Part shown: in pieces, positions 1 to 9,400 of the stretch | How positions within the stretch are numbered: position 1 is the stretch's first letter | Layout: every line of letters starts with the position of its first letter | Assembly (NCBI RefSeq): GCF_014764305.1 | Contig: NZ_CP061703.1 | Span: 1,642,800 to 1,706,799 of the forward strand | Source: Mesoflavibacter profundi | Lineage (GTDB): Bacteria; Bacteroidota; Bacteroidia; Flavobacteriales; Flavobacteriaceae | Direction of reading: 5' to 3' | DNA: 64,000 nucleotides | Notes under the pieces: model-generated | The model's database searches: none | Told to the model about the DNA's origin: nothing | The model's input: only the letters and a program-made list of their open reading frames with translations | Position numbers and translations under genes: made by a program

Positions 1-29
1 TGATACTGCTGTTTTAAAAAAGTAATTAA

Positions 30-1775
30 TTAAATATCTGGACAAGTAATTTGTTTGCCTAAAAGTTGACCAGTTTCATCTGGTTGATATCTAAAGCATT
101 TACCGCTAACAGATTTTAAAATCACACCACGATGAATGTTGTTAATAAAGACATCGCCGTCTTTTACTTCTAATAAGCTTTTTGGATCTGTTGTACCTAT
201 ACCAACGCCACCATTACCACTTCCGGTATTTATTGATCCTGAAGCTTCGCAATCGTCACCAACTCCATCACCGTTAGTGTCTGTTTGGGATGGATTAGCA
301 AGCGTTGGACAATTATCACAAGCATCACCAATACCATCTCCATCTGTATCTTCTTGTAAAGGGTTGTCTGCAGAGTTACAATTGTCATTACTGTCAATAA
401 CGCCATCATTATCAGAATCTGCTTGAGAAACTTGACAGTAAGTAATAATTGAGTAAGCATCGTTACAATTAGCATTGTTGTTGCTAATATTTAGGGTTCC
501 TCCTAAGTAACCACTTCCTGTAATAAAATCTCTTAACACACAACATTCATCTAAATTAGCGTTGTCTGCTACAGTTAAATCATTACCAATATAGAAAATG
601 TTGTCTAAAGCGGTAATATCTGTTAAGTTGGAGTTGTTTTGAATTGATACGTTAGAACTCAAGTTAGTCAAATTTTGAAGTCCATATAAACTTTGTAATG
701 ATGTATTATTGTATAAGTTTAGAGTTGTTAAACTATTAATGTTGCTGAATTCTTGCAGGTCTACTAAGTTATTCTCACCAGTTATTTGTAAAGTAGAAAG
801 CGTGCTTAGGTTTTCTAAACCATTTAATGATGAAAGATTATTACCTCCAATACCTAATACATTGTTGATTGTAGTTAAACTGCTTAGTGAAGCTATTGAA
901 GTTAATAGTGTGTTGTTTGAGATATATAAATTTGTTGATATACTATTTAAGTTACTCAAGGATAAGTTAATTAAAGATATATTATTGTTAACTGTTATAG
1001 CGTTGCAGTTACTAAAGTTATTAGCATTTATAGTAGTTAAAGCATCATTATTAGAAATGTTGATAAATCCATTACTCGCATTAGTTAAGCTTGTAAGGCT
1101 AATAGTAGTTAAAATATCATTATCTGAAATAGATAAATTACCATTAAGAGTTGTAATGTTAGAGATGTTTCCTAAATCTGTTAAAGATGGATTATTTGTT
1201 ATATTAATATTTACCCCTATTACATTAGTAATATTATTTAAGTCTGATAAAACAGAATTTGAGGAGATAACTAAATTGTTGCCAACTGTTGTTATTGCTG
1301 AAAAATCAGATAAATCCGTGAAATTTGAATACCCAATGGTTAAATTGTCAGGTACATTTGTTAGGTTAGGAGCATTAAAATTATTTAGGCTAGTATTTTG
1401 ATTTAAATATAAATTTGTTCCAATACTATTTAGGTTATTTAAATTTAAATTGGTTAAGTTATTGTTATAGGATATGTTTACTTCATCTCCTATTGATATA
1501 ATGTTTTCTAGCCCAGTACTACTAGTTATATTTGTAAATGAAATATATAAGTAGCCTGTTACAGTTGTTAAAAAAGATAATCCAGATAGGTCTACTACAC
1601 TACTTCCACTAATATATAAATTTCCATTAATAGTATCACATGTACCAGAGTATATAGTAACAAAATTATCTACTGCGGATTGAGAATATAAGCTAATGTT
1701 TCCTGCACCACAAGTTTGAGCTATCGATAAATTTAAAGTAAAAGAAAAAACAATAAGGGATAATATTTTTTTCAT
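30..1775 (-). CDS. Secreted LRR-like / thrombospondin type 3 repeat protein
   Basis: This 581-residue protein begins with a signal peptide (MKKILSLIVFSFTLNLSIAQ) and is probably exported. Residues of about 30-440 are degenerate leucine/asparagine-rich repeats of the receptor-L-domain/bacterial LRR type, with recurring strings such as LYISNN and LTTI. Residues of about 455-510 are thrombospondin type 3 calcium-binding repeats (DSDNDGVIDSNDNC, DTDGDGIGDACDNC, DTNGDGVGDDC). A glycine/serine linker leads to a short C-terminal module starting VGIGTTDPKSLLEVKDGDVF and carrying two cysteines. I see no ordinary T9SS sorting domain. The gene lies 13 bp behind the T9SS-tagged gene on the same strand, so the two are probably co-transcribed. 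Adhesion or substrate binding is an inference from domain type; the exact function is unknown. Confidence 0.85.
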   Translation of the reverse strand: MKKILSLIVFSFTLNLSIAQTCGAGNISLYSQSAVDNFVTIYSGTCDTINGNLYISGSSVVDLSGLSFLTTVTGYLYISFTNITSSTGLENIISIGDEVNISYNNNLTNLNLNNLNSIGTNLYLNQNTSLNNFNAPNLTNVPDNLTIGYSNFTDLSDFSAITTVGNNLVISSNSVLSDLNNITNVIGVNINITNNPSLTDLGNISNITTLNGNLSISDNDILTTISLTSLTNASNGFINISNNDALTTINANNFSNCNAITVNNNISLINLSLSNLNSISTNLYISNNTLLTSIASLSSLTTINNVLGIGGNNLSSLNGLENLSTLSTLQITGENNLVDLQEFSNINSLTTLNLYNNTSLQSLYGLQNLTNLSSNVSIQNNSNLTDITALDNIFYIGNDLTVADNANLDECCVLRDFITGSGYLGGTLNISNNNANCNDAYSIITYCQVSQADSDNDGVIDSNDNCNSADNPLQEDTDGDGIGDACDNCPTLANPSQTDTNGDGVGDDCEASGSINTGSGNGGVGIGTTDPKSLLEVKDGDVFINNIHRGVILKSVSGKCFRYQPDETGQLLGKQITCPDI

Positions 1776-1788
1776 CGTTAGTTAGAAA

Positions 1789-3972
1789 TTATTTAATAAT
1801 TATTTTTTTGGTGATAGTGCTGTTCTTAAGTCTAAGTGATAAAAAATAAATCCCTTTTGATATATTAGAAATATCAATTGTAGAAGAATAGTCTTGTTTT
1901 AAAACTAGTCTACCATTAATATCTGTAATGCTAATATTTTCAATAGGTTGATTAGTGTTTATGTTTAAAATGTTTTGTGCTGGATTTGGGTAAATTGTAA
2001 CCGATTTTTCTTGAAATGAAGCTATGCTTAATGTTTCGTTAGCAACAATAGAAAATTCTTTAAAACTAGGTTCTCCAGCTTCAATTTGGGTTCTAAATGC
2101 TCTAAGTTTATAAATGTTTCCGCTAACTAAATTGTAAAAATCTCCAGATAGATTAAAGCAATCTAATTGTGTTGTTCCGCAGTCATCATAAAGTGCAAAA
2201 TAATTCCAACCTATAGTTCCGTTTATACTAATAGAACCATTAAAAGGCATAGTAAATTGGTACCATACATCTGCTAAGTCTTGTGCGCTATCACCATCGC
2301 AACCAACCTCGTTATTTATAACAGCGCCACTTACGCCAAAATAAATATCTGATGGTGTAGATGTGACAGATATTGTTTCTGCAGTTGCGCAATCATCGTT
2401 AGTTATAACTTCAAAAGGTTGTATGGTAAAGGTTTTGTATCCAGCATTATCAGCGTTTGCTAAAAGCCTAAATACGCGAAGTTTGTAATTAGTGCCTGCA
2501 GTAAGACCTGTAAATAGCTCGTCGGTTAAGCCGCATTGTATTTCGGTACCATTACAGCTATCGAAAAGCGTAAAATTATTCCATGAAATAACTCCGTCTA
2601 CAAATACATTACCATTAACAGGCATTGTAAAATCATACCACATATCTGCATAATCTGCTGTAGTACCATTGCAACCTAATTCGTAATTAATTTCGGCTCC
2701 AGTGATTTCAAAATCTATTGAAGTTGCAGAAGCAGTATCTAATGTTATATTTTCTGAAGTTGCACAAGTATCGTTTGCTGGTTTTTCAAAAGCTTGAATA
2801 GTAAAACTTTTATATCCTGCGTTGTCTACATTAGATAGTAACCTAAAAACACGAAGTTTATAAGTTGTTCCAGCCGTTAAATCTGTCATGATTTCACTTG
2901 TTATACTACAATGTAATTGTGTGCCACTACAACTATCGTATAACGCAAATATGTTCCAAGAGATGTTTCCGTTTACAAAAACATTTCCATTAACAGGCAT
3001 TGTAAATTCATACCAAATATCTGCATAATCGTTTGTTATTCCTGGACAACCAACTTCATTATTTATATCTGCTCCAGCAATTTCAAAATTAACGGTTGTT
3101 GCAGAAGTAGTTGTTACAGAAATAGTTTCTGCGGAAGCGCAATCGTCGTTTGTTGCTTCTTGAAATGCTTGAATAGTAAAACTCTTATAACCTGCATTGT
3201 CTGCATTAGATACAAGCCTTAATACACGTAATTTGTATGTTGTGCCAGAAGTTAAACCGGTTATAAGTTGGTTAGTGATGCCGCATTGAATTTGTGTGCC
3301 AGAACAACTGTCGTAAAGCGCAAAAATATTCCAGTTTATTCCGCCTTCAATGTAAATGTTTCCGGTTACAGGCATTGTAAATTCATACCAAATATCTGCG
3401 TAATCGTTAGTTGTGCCTGTACAACCTTCTTCATTATTTATGCTAGCGCCACCAATTTCAAAATTGATTGTTGTAGTAGAAGCGGTAGTTACTGTAATAG
3501 TTTCTGCGGAAGCGCAATCGTCATTACTAGCTTCTTGAAATGCTTGAATGAAAAAACTTTGATATCCTGTGTTAGACGCTGTATTGGACGCTCTAAAAAC
3601 TCTTAACTTATAGGTTGTACCACTTGTAAGGCTGGTGAATAATTGATTGGTAACACCGCATTGGATTTGTGCACCAGAACAACTGTCGTAAAGCGCAAAC
3701 ATGTTCCAAGAGATACTTCCGCCAACATAAACATTTCCGTTAAATGGCATTGTAAATTCAAACCAAACGTCTGCATAATCGTTTGTTGTACCACTACAAC
3801 CTTCTTCGTTATTTATTGTTGCAGAATTTATATCAAAACTGTATGTTGTTGAGGTAGCATCTACGTTAATAAGTTCTGCATTAGCACAAGTGTCGTTTGC
3901 AGATTGTGCGTAACTTAAATAATTTAAACAGATGGTTAGTGCTGTTAAAAGGTAAAAATGTTTCATTGCCAA
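1789..3972 (-). CDS. T9SS-secreted protein with five tandem beta-sandwich-like repeats
   Basis: A 727-residue secreted protein. A signal peptide ends at about LNYLSYAQ. Five repeats of about 124 residues follow, starting near residues 26, 150, 274, 398 and 522. Each opens with NDxCAxAExI and contains a GCxGTTNDYADxWYEFTMP block, a FALYDSCSGTQ block and a TxGTTYKLRVxR block. They resemble pre-peptidase C-terminal-type beta sandwiches, but I assign that only tentatively. Residues of about 660-727 are a type A T9SS sorting domain (YPNPAQNILNI, then GIYFLSL, ending in KKIIIK). The export route is therefore T9SS through an SprA-type pore. ATG 3970-3972 is followed two codons later by a second ATG at 3964-3966, which would also work. 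It is the first gene of a two-gene minus-strand unit. Confidence 0.88.
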   Translation of the reverse strand: MAMKHFYLLTALTICLNYLSYAQSANDTCANAELINVDATSTTYSFDINSATINNEEGCSGTTNDYADVWFEFTMPFNGNVYVGGSISWNMFALYDSCSGAQIQCGVTNQLFTSLTSGTTYKLRVFRASNTASNTGYQSFFIQAFQEASNDDCASAETITVTTASTTTINFEIGGASINNEEGCTGTTNDYADIWYEFTMPVTGNIYIEGGINWNIFALYDSCSGTQIQCGITNQLITGLTSGTTYKLRVLRLVSNADNAGYKSFTIQAFQEATNDDCASAETISVTTTSATTVNFEIAGADINNEVGCPGITNDYADIWYEFTMPVNGNVFVNGNISWNIFALYDSCSGTQLHCSITSEIMTDLTAGTTYKLRVFRLLSNVDNAGYKSFTIQAFEKPANDTCATSENITLDTASATSIDFEITGAEINYELGCNGTTADYADMWYDFTMPVNGNVFVDGVISWNNFTLFDSCNGTEIQCGLTDELFTGLTAGTNYKLRVFRLLANADNAGYKTFTIQPFEVITNDDCATAETISVTSTPSDIYFGVSGAVINNEVGCDGDSAQDLADVWYQFTMPFNGSISINGTIGWNYFALYDDCGTTQLDCFNLSGDFYNLVSGNIYKLRAFRTQIEAGEPSFKEFSIVANETLSIASFQEKSVTIYPNPAQNILNINTNQPIENISITDINGRLVLKQDYSSTIDISNISKGIYFLSLRLKNSTITKKIIIK

Positions 3973-4033
3973 AATGTTAAGATTAATAGCTTGTACATTA
4001 GGCTCGTAATAGATTTTAAGGCGTATTTACTTA

Positions 4034-4041
4034 CAAAAATA
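4034..4041 (-). promoter_or_regulatory. Putative -7 element for the secreted-protein pair
   Basis: On the minus strand this reads TATTTTTG, matching the Bacteroidota TAnnTTTG consensus, about 60 bp upstream of the 3972 start. No clear -33 TTG is visible. Confidence 0.35.
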
Positions 4042-4184
4042 AATTTACTATTATGTGTTTAGTTTGTAAATGTATGTTTAACTTTAAATAATGTATAGTT
4101 AGTAAACATATGTGTGTTTTTGGTTAAACATGCTTTTTCTTGTTAATCTTACCTTAATTAGAAAGTATTTAAATATTTACACCT

Positions 4185-4192
4185 TAATTTTG
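4185..4192 (+). promoter_or_regulatory. Putative -7 element for the metallophosphoesterase gene
   Basis: TAATTTTG fits the TAnnTTTG consensus, 17 bp before the ATG at 4210, which would give a very short leader. The -33 box is not obvious. Confidence 0.4.
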
Positions 4193-4209
4193 TTAAAATT
4201 TACTTACTA

Positions 4210-5436
4210 ATGCGTTGGATTTTATTTATTGTTATTTACTTACTTTTTAACTTTTATGCTTTTCAATCTGTTAAAACACTAACTGGTAAAAAATGGGTTT
4301 ATGTAATGTTTTTTGCATTAACCTTAATCGTGTTAGCTAATTTTATTTATCAATTTATAACACCAACAGAAGGTCGTGTATTAACACCAGCAAAAAGTTA
4401 TGCTTTAGGTTTTTTATTAACTATAATAGCATTAAAGGTTGTACTGATTTCCTTTTTATTTATTGAAGATGTTTTAAGAGTTTTTTACGGGATTTACGGG
4501 AAATTGTTTGGAGAAAAACCATCATTTTATTTGCCTTCAAGACGAAAATTTATAAGTCAAATCGCTTTAGGCATTGCAGCAATACCGTTTGCATCAATGT
4601 TATATGGAATTTATAAAGGAAGATACAATTTTAAAGTATTAACTTATGAATTGGAGTATCCTGATTTACCAGAAGCTTTTGATGGTTATCAAATCACACA
4701 ATTAAGCGATATACATTCTGGAAGTTTTGATAATAAAGAAAAAATAGAATACGCTGTAAATTTGGTTAATCAGCAACAATCTGATGCGATCTTATTTACA
4801 GGCGATATGGTAAATAATAAAGCTGATGAAATGGAGCAATGGAAAAGCACTTTTGCTAAATTAACAGCCAAAGATGGAGTGTTTTCTGTACTAGGAAATC
4901 ACGATTATGGTGATTATGTAAATTGGCCAAGTGAAGAAGCTAAAGTAAAAAATCTCGAAAAACTATTTAAAATTCAAGAAGATATGGGTTTTAAATTGTT
5001 GAAAAACGAAACACATTTTATTACCAAAAATGACCAAAGGATAGCATTAGTTGGTGTGGAAAATTGGGGCGCAGGACGATTTAAAAAAGCTGGAGATATT
5101 GACAAAGCGACTGTAAATGTTAATAAAGAAGATTTTAAAATACTAATGTCTCATGACCCAACCCATTGGGAGCAAATAGCAGTGACACATCCATTGCATT
5201 ATCACTTAACATTAAGCGGTCATACACACGGAATGCAATTTGGAATAGAAATACCTGGTTGGATTAAATGGAGTCCAGCAAAATGGCGCTATAAATATTG
5301 GGCTGGATTATACGAACAGGATAAACAAATTATAAATGTAAATAGAGGATTTGGGTATTTAGCATTTCCTGGAAGAGTTGGTATTTGGCCTGAAATTACT
5401 GTAATTAAACTTAAAAAGTCTTCGCAACTAGCTTAA
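4210..5436 (+). CDS. Membrane-anchored calcineurin-like metallophosphoesterase (YkuE/YaeI type)
   Basis: A 408-residue protein. Residues 1-135 hold about four hydrophobic segments; the last one follows a SRRKF sequence. The remainder is a calcineurin-like phosphoesterase with the expected metal-ligand motifs in order: SDIHSG (about 166-171), FTGDMVNN (about 196-203), GNHDYGDY (about 229-236), LMSHDPTHW and SGHTHGMQFG. Relatives of the YkuE/YaeI group are dimetal phosphoesterases; some are linked to UDP-2,3-diacylglucosamine or phospholipid hydrolysis, but the substrate here cannot be told from sequence. The catalytic domain follows the membrane segments directly. The gene stands alone or is co-transcribed with the thioredoxin-like gene 54 bp downstream. 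Confidence 0.88.
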   Translation: MRWILFIVIYLLFNFYAFQSVKTLTGKKWVYVMFFALTLIVLANFIYQFITPTEGRVLTPAKSYALGFLLTIIALKVVLISFLFIEDVLRVFYGIYGKLFGEKPSFYLPSRRKFISQIALGIAAIPFASMLYGIYKGRYNFKVLTYELEYPDLPEAFDGYQITQLSDIHSGSFDNKEKIEYAVNLVNQQQSDAILFTGDMVNNKADEMEQWKSTFAKLTAKDGVFSVLGNHDYGDYVNWPSEEAKVKNLEKLFKIQEDMGFKLLKNETHFITKNDQRIALVGVENWGAGRFKKAGDIDKATVNVNKEDFKILMSHDPTHWEQIAVTHPLHYHLTLSGHTHGMQFGIEIPGWIKWSPAKWRYKYWAGLYEQDKQIINVNRGFGYLAFPGRVGIWPEITVIKLKKSSQLA

Positions 5437-5490
5437 TTTCAACTAAATGTTTTATTTTTAAAGTAACGTATAATCAAACTATTTGATGAA

Positions 5491-5787
5491 ATGTCAAAAT
5501 TTGGAGAATTAATTGATGTTGATGTTCCTGTACTGTTAGATTTTTTTACAGAATGGAATGAAACATCAAAATCTATGCATCCTGTATTAAGAGATGTTGC
5601 TGCTGCTTTAGGTAATAAAGCAAAAGTTATAAAAATAGATGTAGATAAAAATAAAGCTTTATCTGAAGCATTAAGGGTAAAGACCTTGCCAACGTTTATA
5701 ATTTATAAAAATGGTGAAATGAAATGGCGACAAACTGGACAACATGATGCTAATGCTTTAATAAATATTGTACAACAGTATATTTAA
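5491..5787 (+). CDS. Thioredoxin-fold protein lacking the CxxC active site
   Basis: A 98-residue protein of ordinary thioredoxin length with the family's core pattern: VLLDFFTEW (14-22), KVIKIDVDKN, the cis-proline loop TLPTF (65-69) and YKNGE. The active-site position, normally WCGPCK, reads WNETSK at 22-27, and the whole protein has no cysteine. It therefore cannot do dithiol-disulfide exchange and is more likely a binding or scaffold protein. There is no signal peptide, so it should be cytoplasmic. Its stop codon overlaps that of the convergent deacetylase gene. The fold assignment is secure; the function is unknown. Confidence 0.85.
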   Translation: MSKFGELIDVDVPVLLDFFTEWNETSKSMHPVLRDVAAALGNKAKVIKIDVDKNKALSEALRVKTLPTFIIYKNGEMKWRQTGQHDANALINIVQQYI

Positions 5788-5798
5788 AGCGCTTTAAA
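5783..5798. repeat. Perfect 16-bp palindrome across two convergent stop codons
   Basis: TTTAAAGCGCTTTAAA is self-complementary and contains the stop codons of both the thioredoxin-like gene (plus) and the deacetylase gene (minus). Directly after it, AAAGG/CCTTT (5796-5800 and 5806-5810) followed by a T run could act as a weak plus-strand terminator. Confidence 0.6.
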
Positions 5799-6422
5799 GG
5801 TATAGCCTTTTTTTGAATAATAATCCAGAAATTTAGGAAGTGCATACATCATATTTTCTTTAGCTTTTAGACTGTCATGAAATACAATAATGGTTCCGTT
5901 AGTTGTATTTTTTAATGTGATATCTAAGCAATCTTCTTTGGTTAAGGAGTTGTCCCAATCGTACGAAATGACAGTCCACATTACTATTTTGTAACCTTGA
6001 CTAATTAGTGTTTTTGCTTGTTTGTTTTTAATCTTTCCGTAAGGTGGTCTAAAAAGTTGTTTGCTGTAATTTGGGATAGTTTTTAAGATCTGCTCCTGTG
6101 CTAGATTTGTATTCTCTATATATTGATCTGTATTAATTTTCCAGCCTTTTAAATGATTAAAAGTATGGTTGCCAATAGTGTGACCTTCTTCATGTACTTT
6201 AATGGCTATTTCTGGATATTTTCTAACGTTGTCACCAATACAAAAAAAAGTAGCTTTTGCATTAAATTGTTTTAAAGTGTTTAAAGTCCACTGTGTAACT
6301 TCAGGAGTTGGACCATCATCAAAGGTTAGATATATGGTTTTATCTAAAAACGCCTTTTTCCATAAATACTTAGGAAAAAGGCGTTGAACAATTTTTGGTG
6401 TTTTTACAGGAAATCGAAACAT
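5784..6422 (-). CDS. Polysaccharide deacetylase family protein (NodB/CE4 type)
   Basis: A 212-residue NodB-homology protein. The metal and catalytic motifs are present: TFDDGPTPEVT (33-43) with the paired aspartates, NHTFNH (85-90) with the two zinc-ligand histidines, RPPYGK (125-130), and a final IIVFHDS. The family removes N-acetyl or O-acetyl groups from sugars such as peptidoglycan or chitin-like polymers. No clear signal peptide is present in the N-terminus (MFRFPVKTPKIVQRLFPKYL), so its location is uncertain. Its start codon directly abuts the stop of the DUF2723 gene upstream on the same strand, which suggests co-transcription and perhaps a shared role in envelope glycans. Confidence 0.9.
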   Translation of the reverse strand: MFRFPVKTPKIVQRLFPKYLWKKAFLDKTIYLTFDDGPTPEVTQWTLNTLKQFNAKATFFCIGDNVRKYPEIAIKVHEEGHTIGNHTFNHLKGWKINTDQYIENTNLAQEQILKTIPNYSKQLFRPPYGKIKNKQAKTLISQGYKIVMWTVISYDWDNSLTKEDCLDITLKNTTNGTIIVFHDSLKAKENMMYALPKFLDYYSKKGYTFKAL

Positions 6423-9400
6423 TTATTCTCCTTTTAAAACCGTATCAAATTCTTTTAAAAAATCTTCTTCTGTTAAAGGTGTTACTTCTTGAGAAGAAGG
6501 TTCGTCTTGATAAAAATGTTTAAATAATTGAAGGTAACTTTCAAAAGTGATAGATTCTTCTTTTGCAAAATTACTATCGTAATTAGTTAATACATCTACT
6601 AAAGCTTTGTAGCGTTCTATGTTAGTTAGAATTTCTGTAAAGTTTTCTTCTTGATTTTTAATAGTAAGACTACCGTAATATTTTAAATATTCTTGATATT
6701 TTACAGCTACATCTTTAAATAATTGTCTTGCTTTTTCTTTGTTTCCAACTTCGTAATAAGCGCTAATGTAAGGTTCTAATAAAGTGTAAAAACCGTATTT
6801 GTCTACTGGCATGTTTTGCATTGCTATGTCTGCAATTTGTTCTGCTTTTTCTAGTTTTTCTTCATTTATTAAAGCCTCTATAAGTCTTGCTAGATTACCT
6901 CTATAGGTTATAGAGTTTTTTCTGGTTTCTGGATCATGATAAATGTCTCCGCCGCTATTTCCCCAATCCCAATTTATAACTTTATTAAACATAAAATCGG
7001 TGTCTATTCTACCCATATCATATGGATTAGCTCTAGAAACTGGTGTTTTAATAGGAACTAATTTGTAAACCATTCCGTTAAGCTGTAAGTAGTCTTTCAT
7101 CCAAATGTAGTCGTCATCTCCAAATGCGCCACCAGTAAAGTAAATAGGTCTTTTCCAGTTGTTATTTGCAACTATATCTAGCATTAAAAGTCTGTTTTTG
7201 TAAATAGCATTATCACTTATTGTAATATCTAAGTAATCTTCTATTAATGCAGAGTCTTTTTCTTTTACAATATTGTTTTCTAAAACAGCATTTTTGTTTA
7301 CTGGAATTCTAATATGTTCGGCAGGGAAATAATTAGAATTTAACAATTGTGTAGGATAACCAGATATATCATCACCTTCTTGTTGTAATGCGTATTTTAA
7401 TTTTGTTTTAGGGTTATCGCTACTAACAAAGTTCATAAAATCGTCAATCATTAAAGTGTCCTTAAATCTTAGACGTTTCATTATATAATCTCTTGTACCG
7501 TGTTTATATTTATTATGTGTTAATGCTGAAGGAATAGGTTCGCTCTCGTAAGCCTGTCTTTTCATTTGATCGATATACCAATCTGTTTGAAATAAACTTG
7601 TATTTACAACTCTTACATCTGTACGGTAATTTTCAATTTCTTGAGCATACCAAAGTGCAAACGTATCGTTGTCGCCTATAGAAAATAATATGCCATTTTC
7701 GTCACAAGAATCCAGATACTTTTTAGCCATAGCTAGAGCTGTATATTTTCCAGAACGGTCATGATCGTCCCAATTTTGGTTTGCCATTATTAACGGAACC
7801 AAAGCAAGGCAAATTATAGTAACCGCAGGCGCTAGTATTTTGTTATTCATGTATTTTTTTAGCATTTCGAATATTGCATATACACCAAATCCTATCCATA
7901 TTGCAAATACATAAAAACTACCAACTACAGAATAGTCTCTTTCTCTAGGTTCAAAAGGTCTTACATTTGTATAGACTTGTATAGCTAGACCTGTAAATAA
8001 GAAAAAGACAAGCATTACCCAAAATAACTTTTTGTCTTTATTAAAAAGAAAGAATAAGCCTATTAAACCTAAAATTAACGGGAAAAAATAATAGGTGTTT
8101 CTGGCTTTGTTGTTTTTTACATCGCTTGGAAGATTGTCTTGCGATTGTCCTAAGTGCCAACTATCTATAAAATTTATACCACTAATCCAATTACCGTGTT
8201 GATCGTATTTACCTTGAATATCGTCTTGTCTTCCAACAAAATTCCACATAAAATAGCGCCAATACATGTAGCCTAATTGGTACTCGAACATAAACGCTAA
8301 ATTGTCACCAAAAGATGGTTTTTCTACATCTAAAAATTGTCCAAACTGCTTTAAAAACTTATGATAATCTTCATAGTCTACTAAGCCTTTTGCAACATCA
8401 TTTTTAAAATCTAAAATAGATTGTTCTAATCTAGGTTCTCCTTGATATTCTGCTTTAATTCTAAAGTCTAAATATCCGGTAAAAAGCATGTAGTTTTCGG
8501 CATTTTCTGTACTCCACATTCTAGGTAAAATAGCAGCATGATCAGAGTTGTAGTTTTGCTTAGCTCTCTTATAATCGTTTACAATTATGTATTTTCCAGC
8601 AACTTCATCTTTTTCATATTTAGGTTTGTCATCAACATAAGGTTCGTTTTGATCTAAACCAGAATATTGATCAGAAAATAAAGGACCGTAAAATAAATGC
8701 GTTTCTGGATATTGTTCTAAGTTATAATAAGCTAGTAATTCTCTAGCACTAGACGGATTATTTTCATTTATAACAACATTTGCATTAGCTCTAATAGGAA
8801 GCATTAACCAAGAGGAAGATCCAATTAATATAAAAAGAAGGCATAAAATACCAGTATTGTAATGGTATAGTTGCTTTGCTCTTGTATATTTTAAGCCGTA
8901 ATAAAATGCAGCGATTAATAAGAGTCCAGCTATAATAGACCCAGAATTAAAAGGTAGTCCAATTTGATTAACAAAGAATAATTCTAAAGCACTAAAATAT
9001 CTAAGTACATTAGGAAACATAAGTTTAAATACAAATAATAATATAGCTACAGATACAATGTTTGCTATAATAAAATTTTTAATAGTTATGTCTTTATAAT
9101 TTTTGAAATAATAAATAAGTCCAATAGCGGGAATGGTAAGTAATCCCATAAAATGTATTCCAAAAGACAATCCAATTACAAATGCTATTAAAATAAGCCA
9201 ACGATTACCACGAGGTTTGTTCATGTCTTTTTCCCATCTTAATCCAAGATAGAACATTACAGACATGATTAATGTAGCCATAGCGTATACTTCTGTTTCT
9301 ACAGCGTTAAACCAAAACGAATCTGTAAAAGTGAAAGCTAAAGATCCAACTAAAGCACTACCTAAAACAGCAATTTGTTGTCCTTTTTTTAGGGATTTAC

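Noticed and set aside
709-1401. 230-codon open frame on the plus strand opposite the LRR-TSP3 gene
   Set aside because: It is antisense to low-complexity repeats, lacks domains and signal peptide, and the minus-strand gene has clear motifs.
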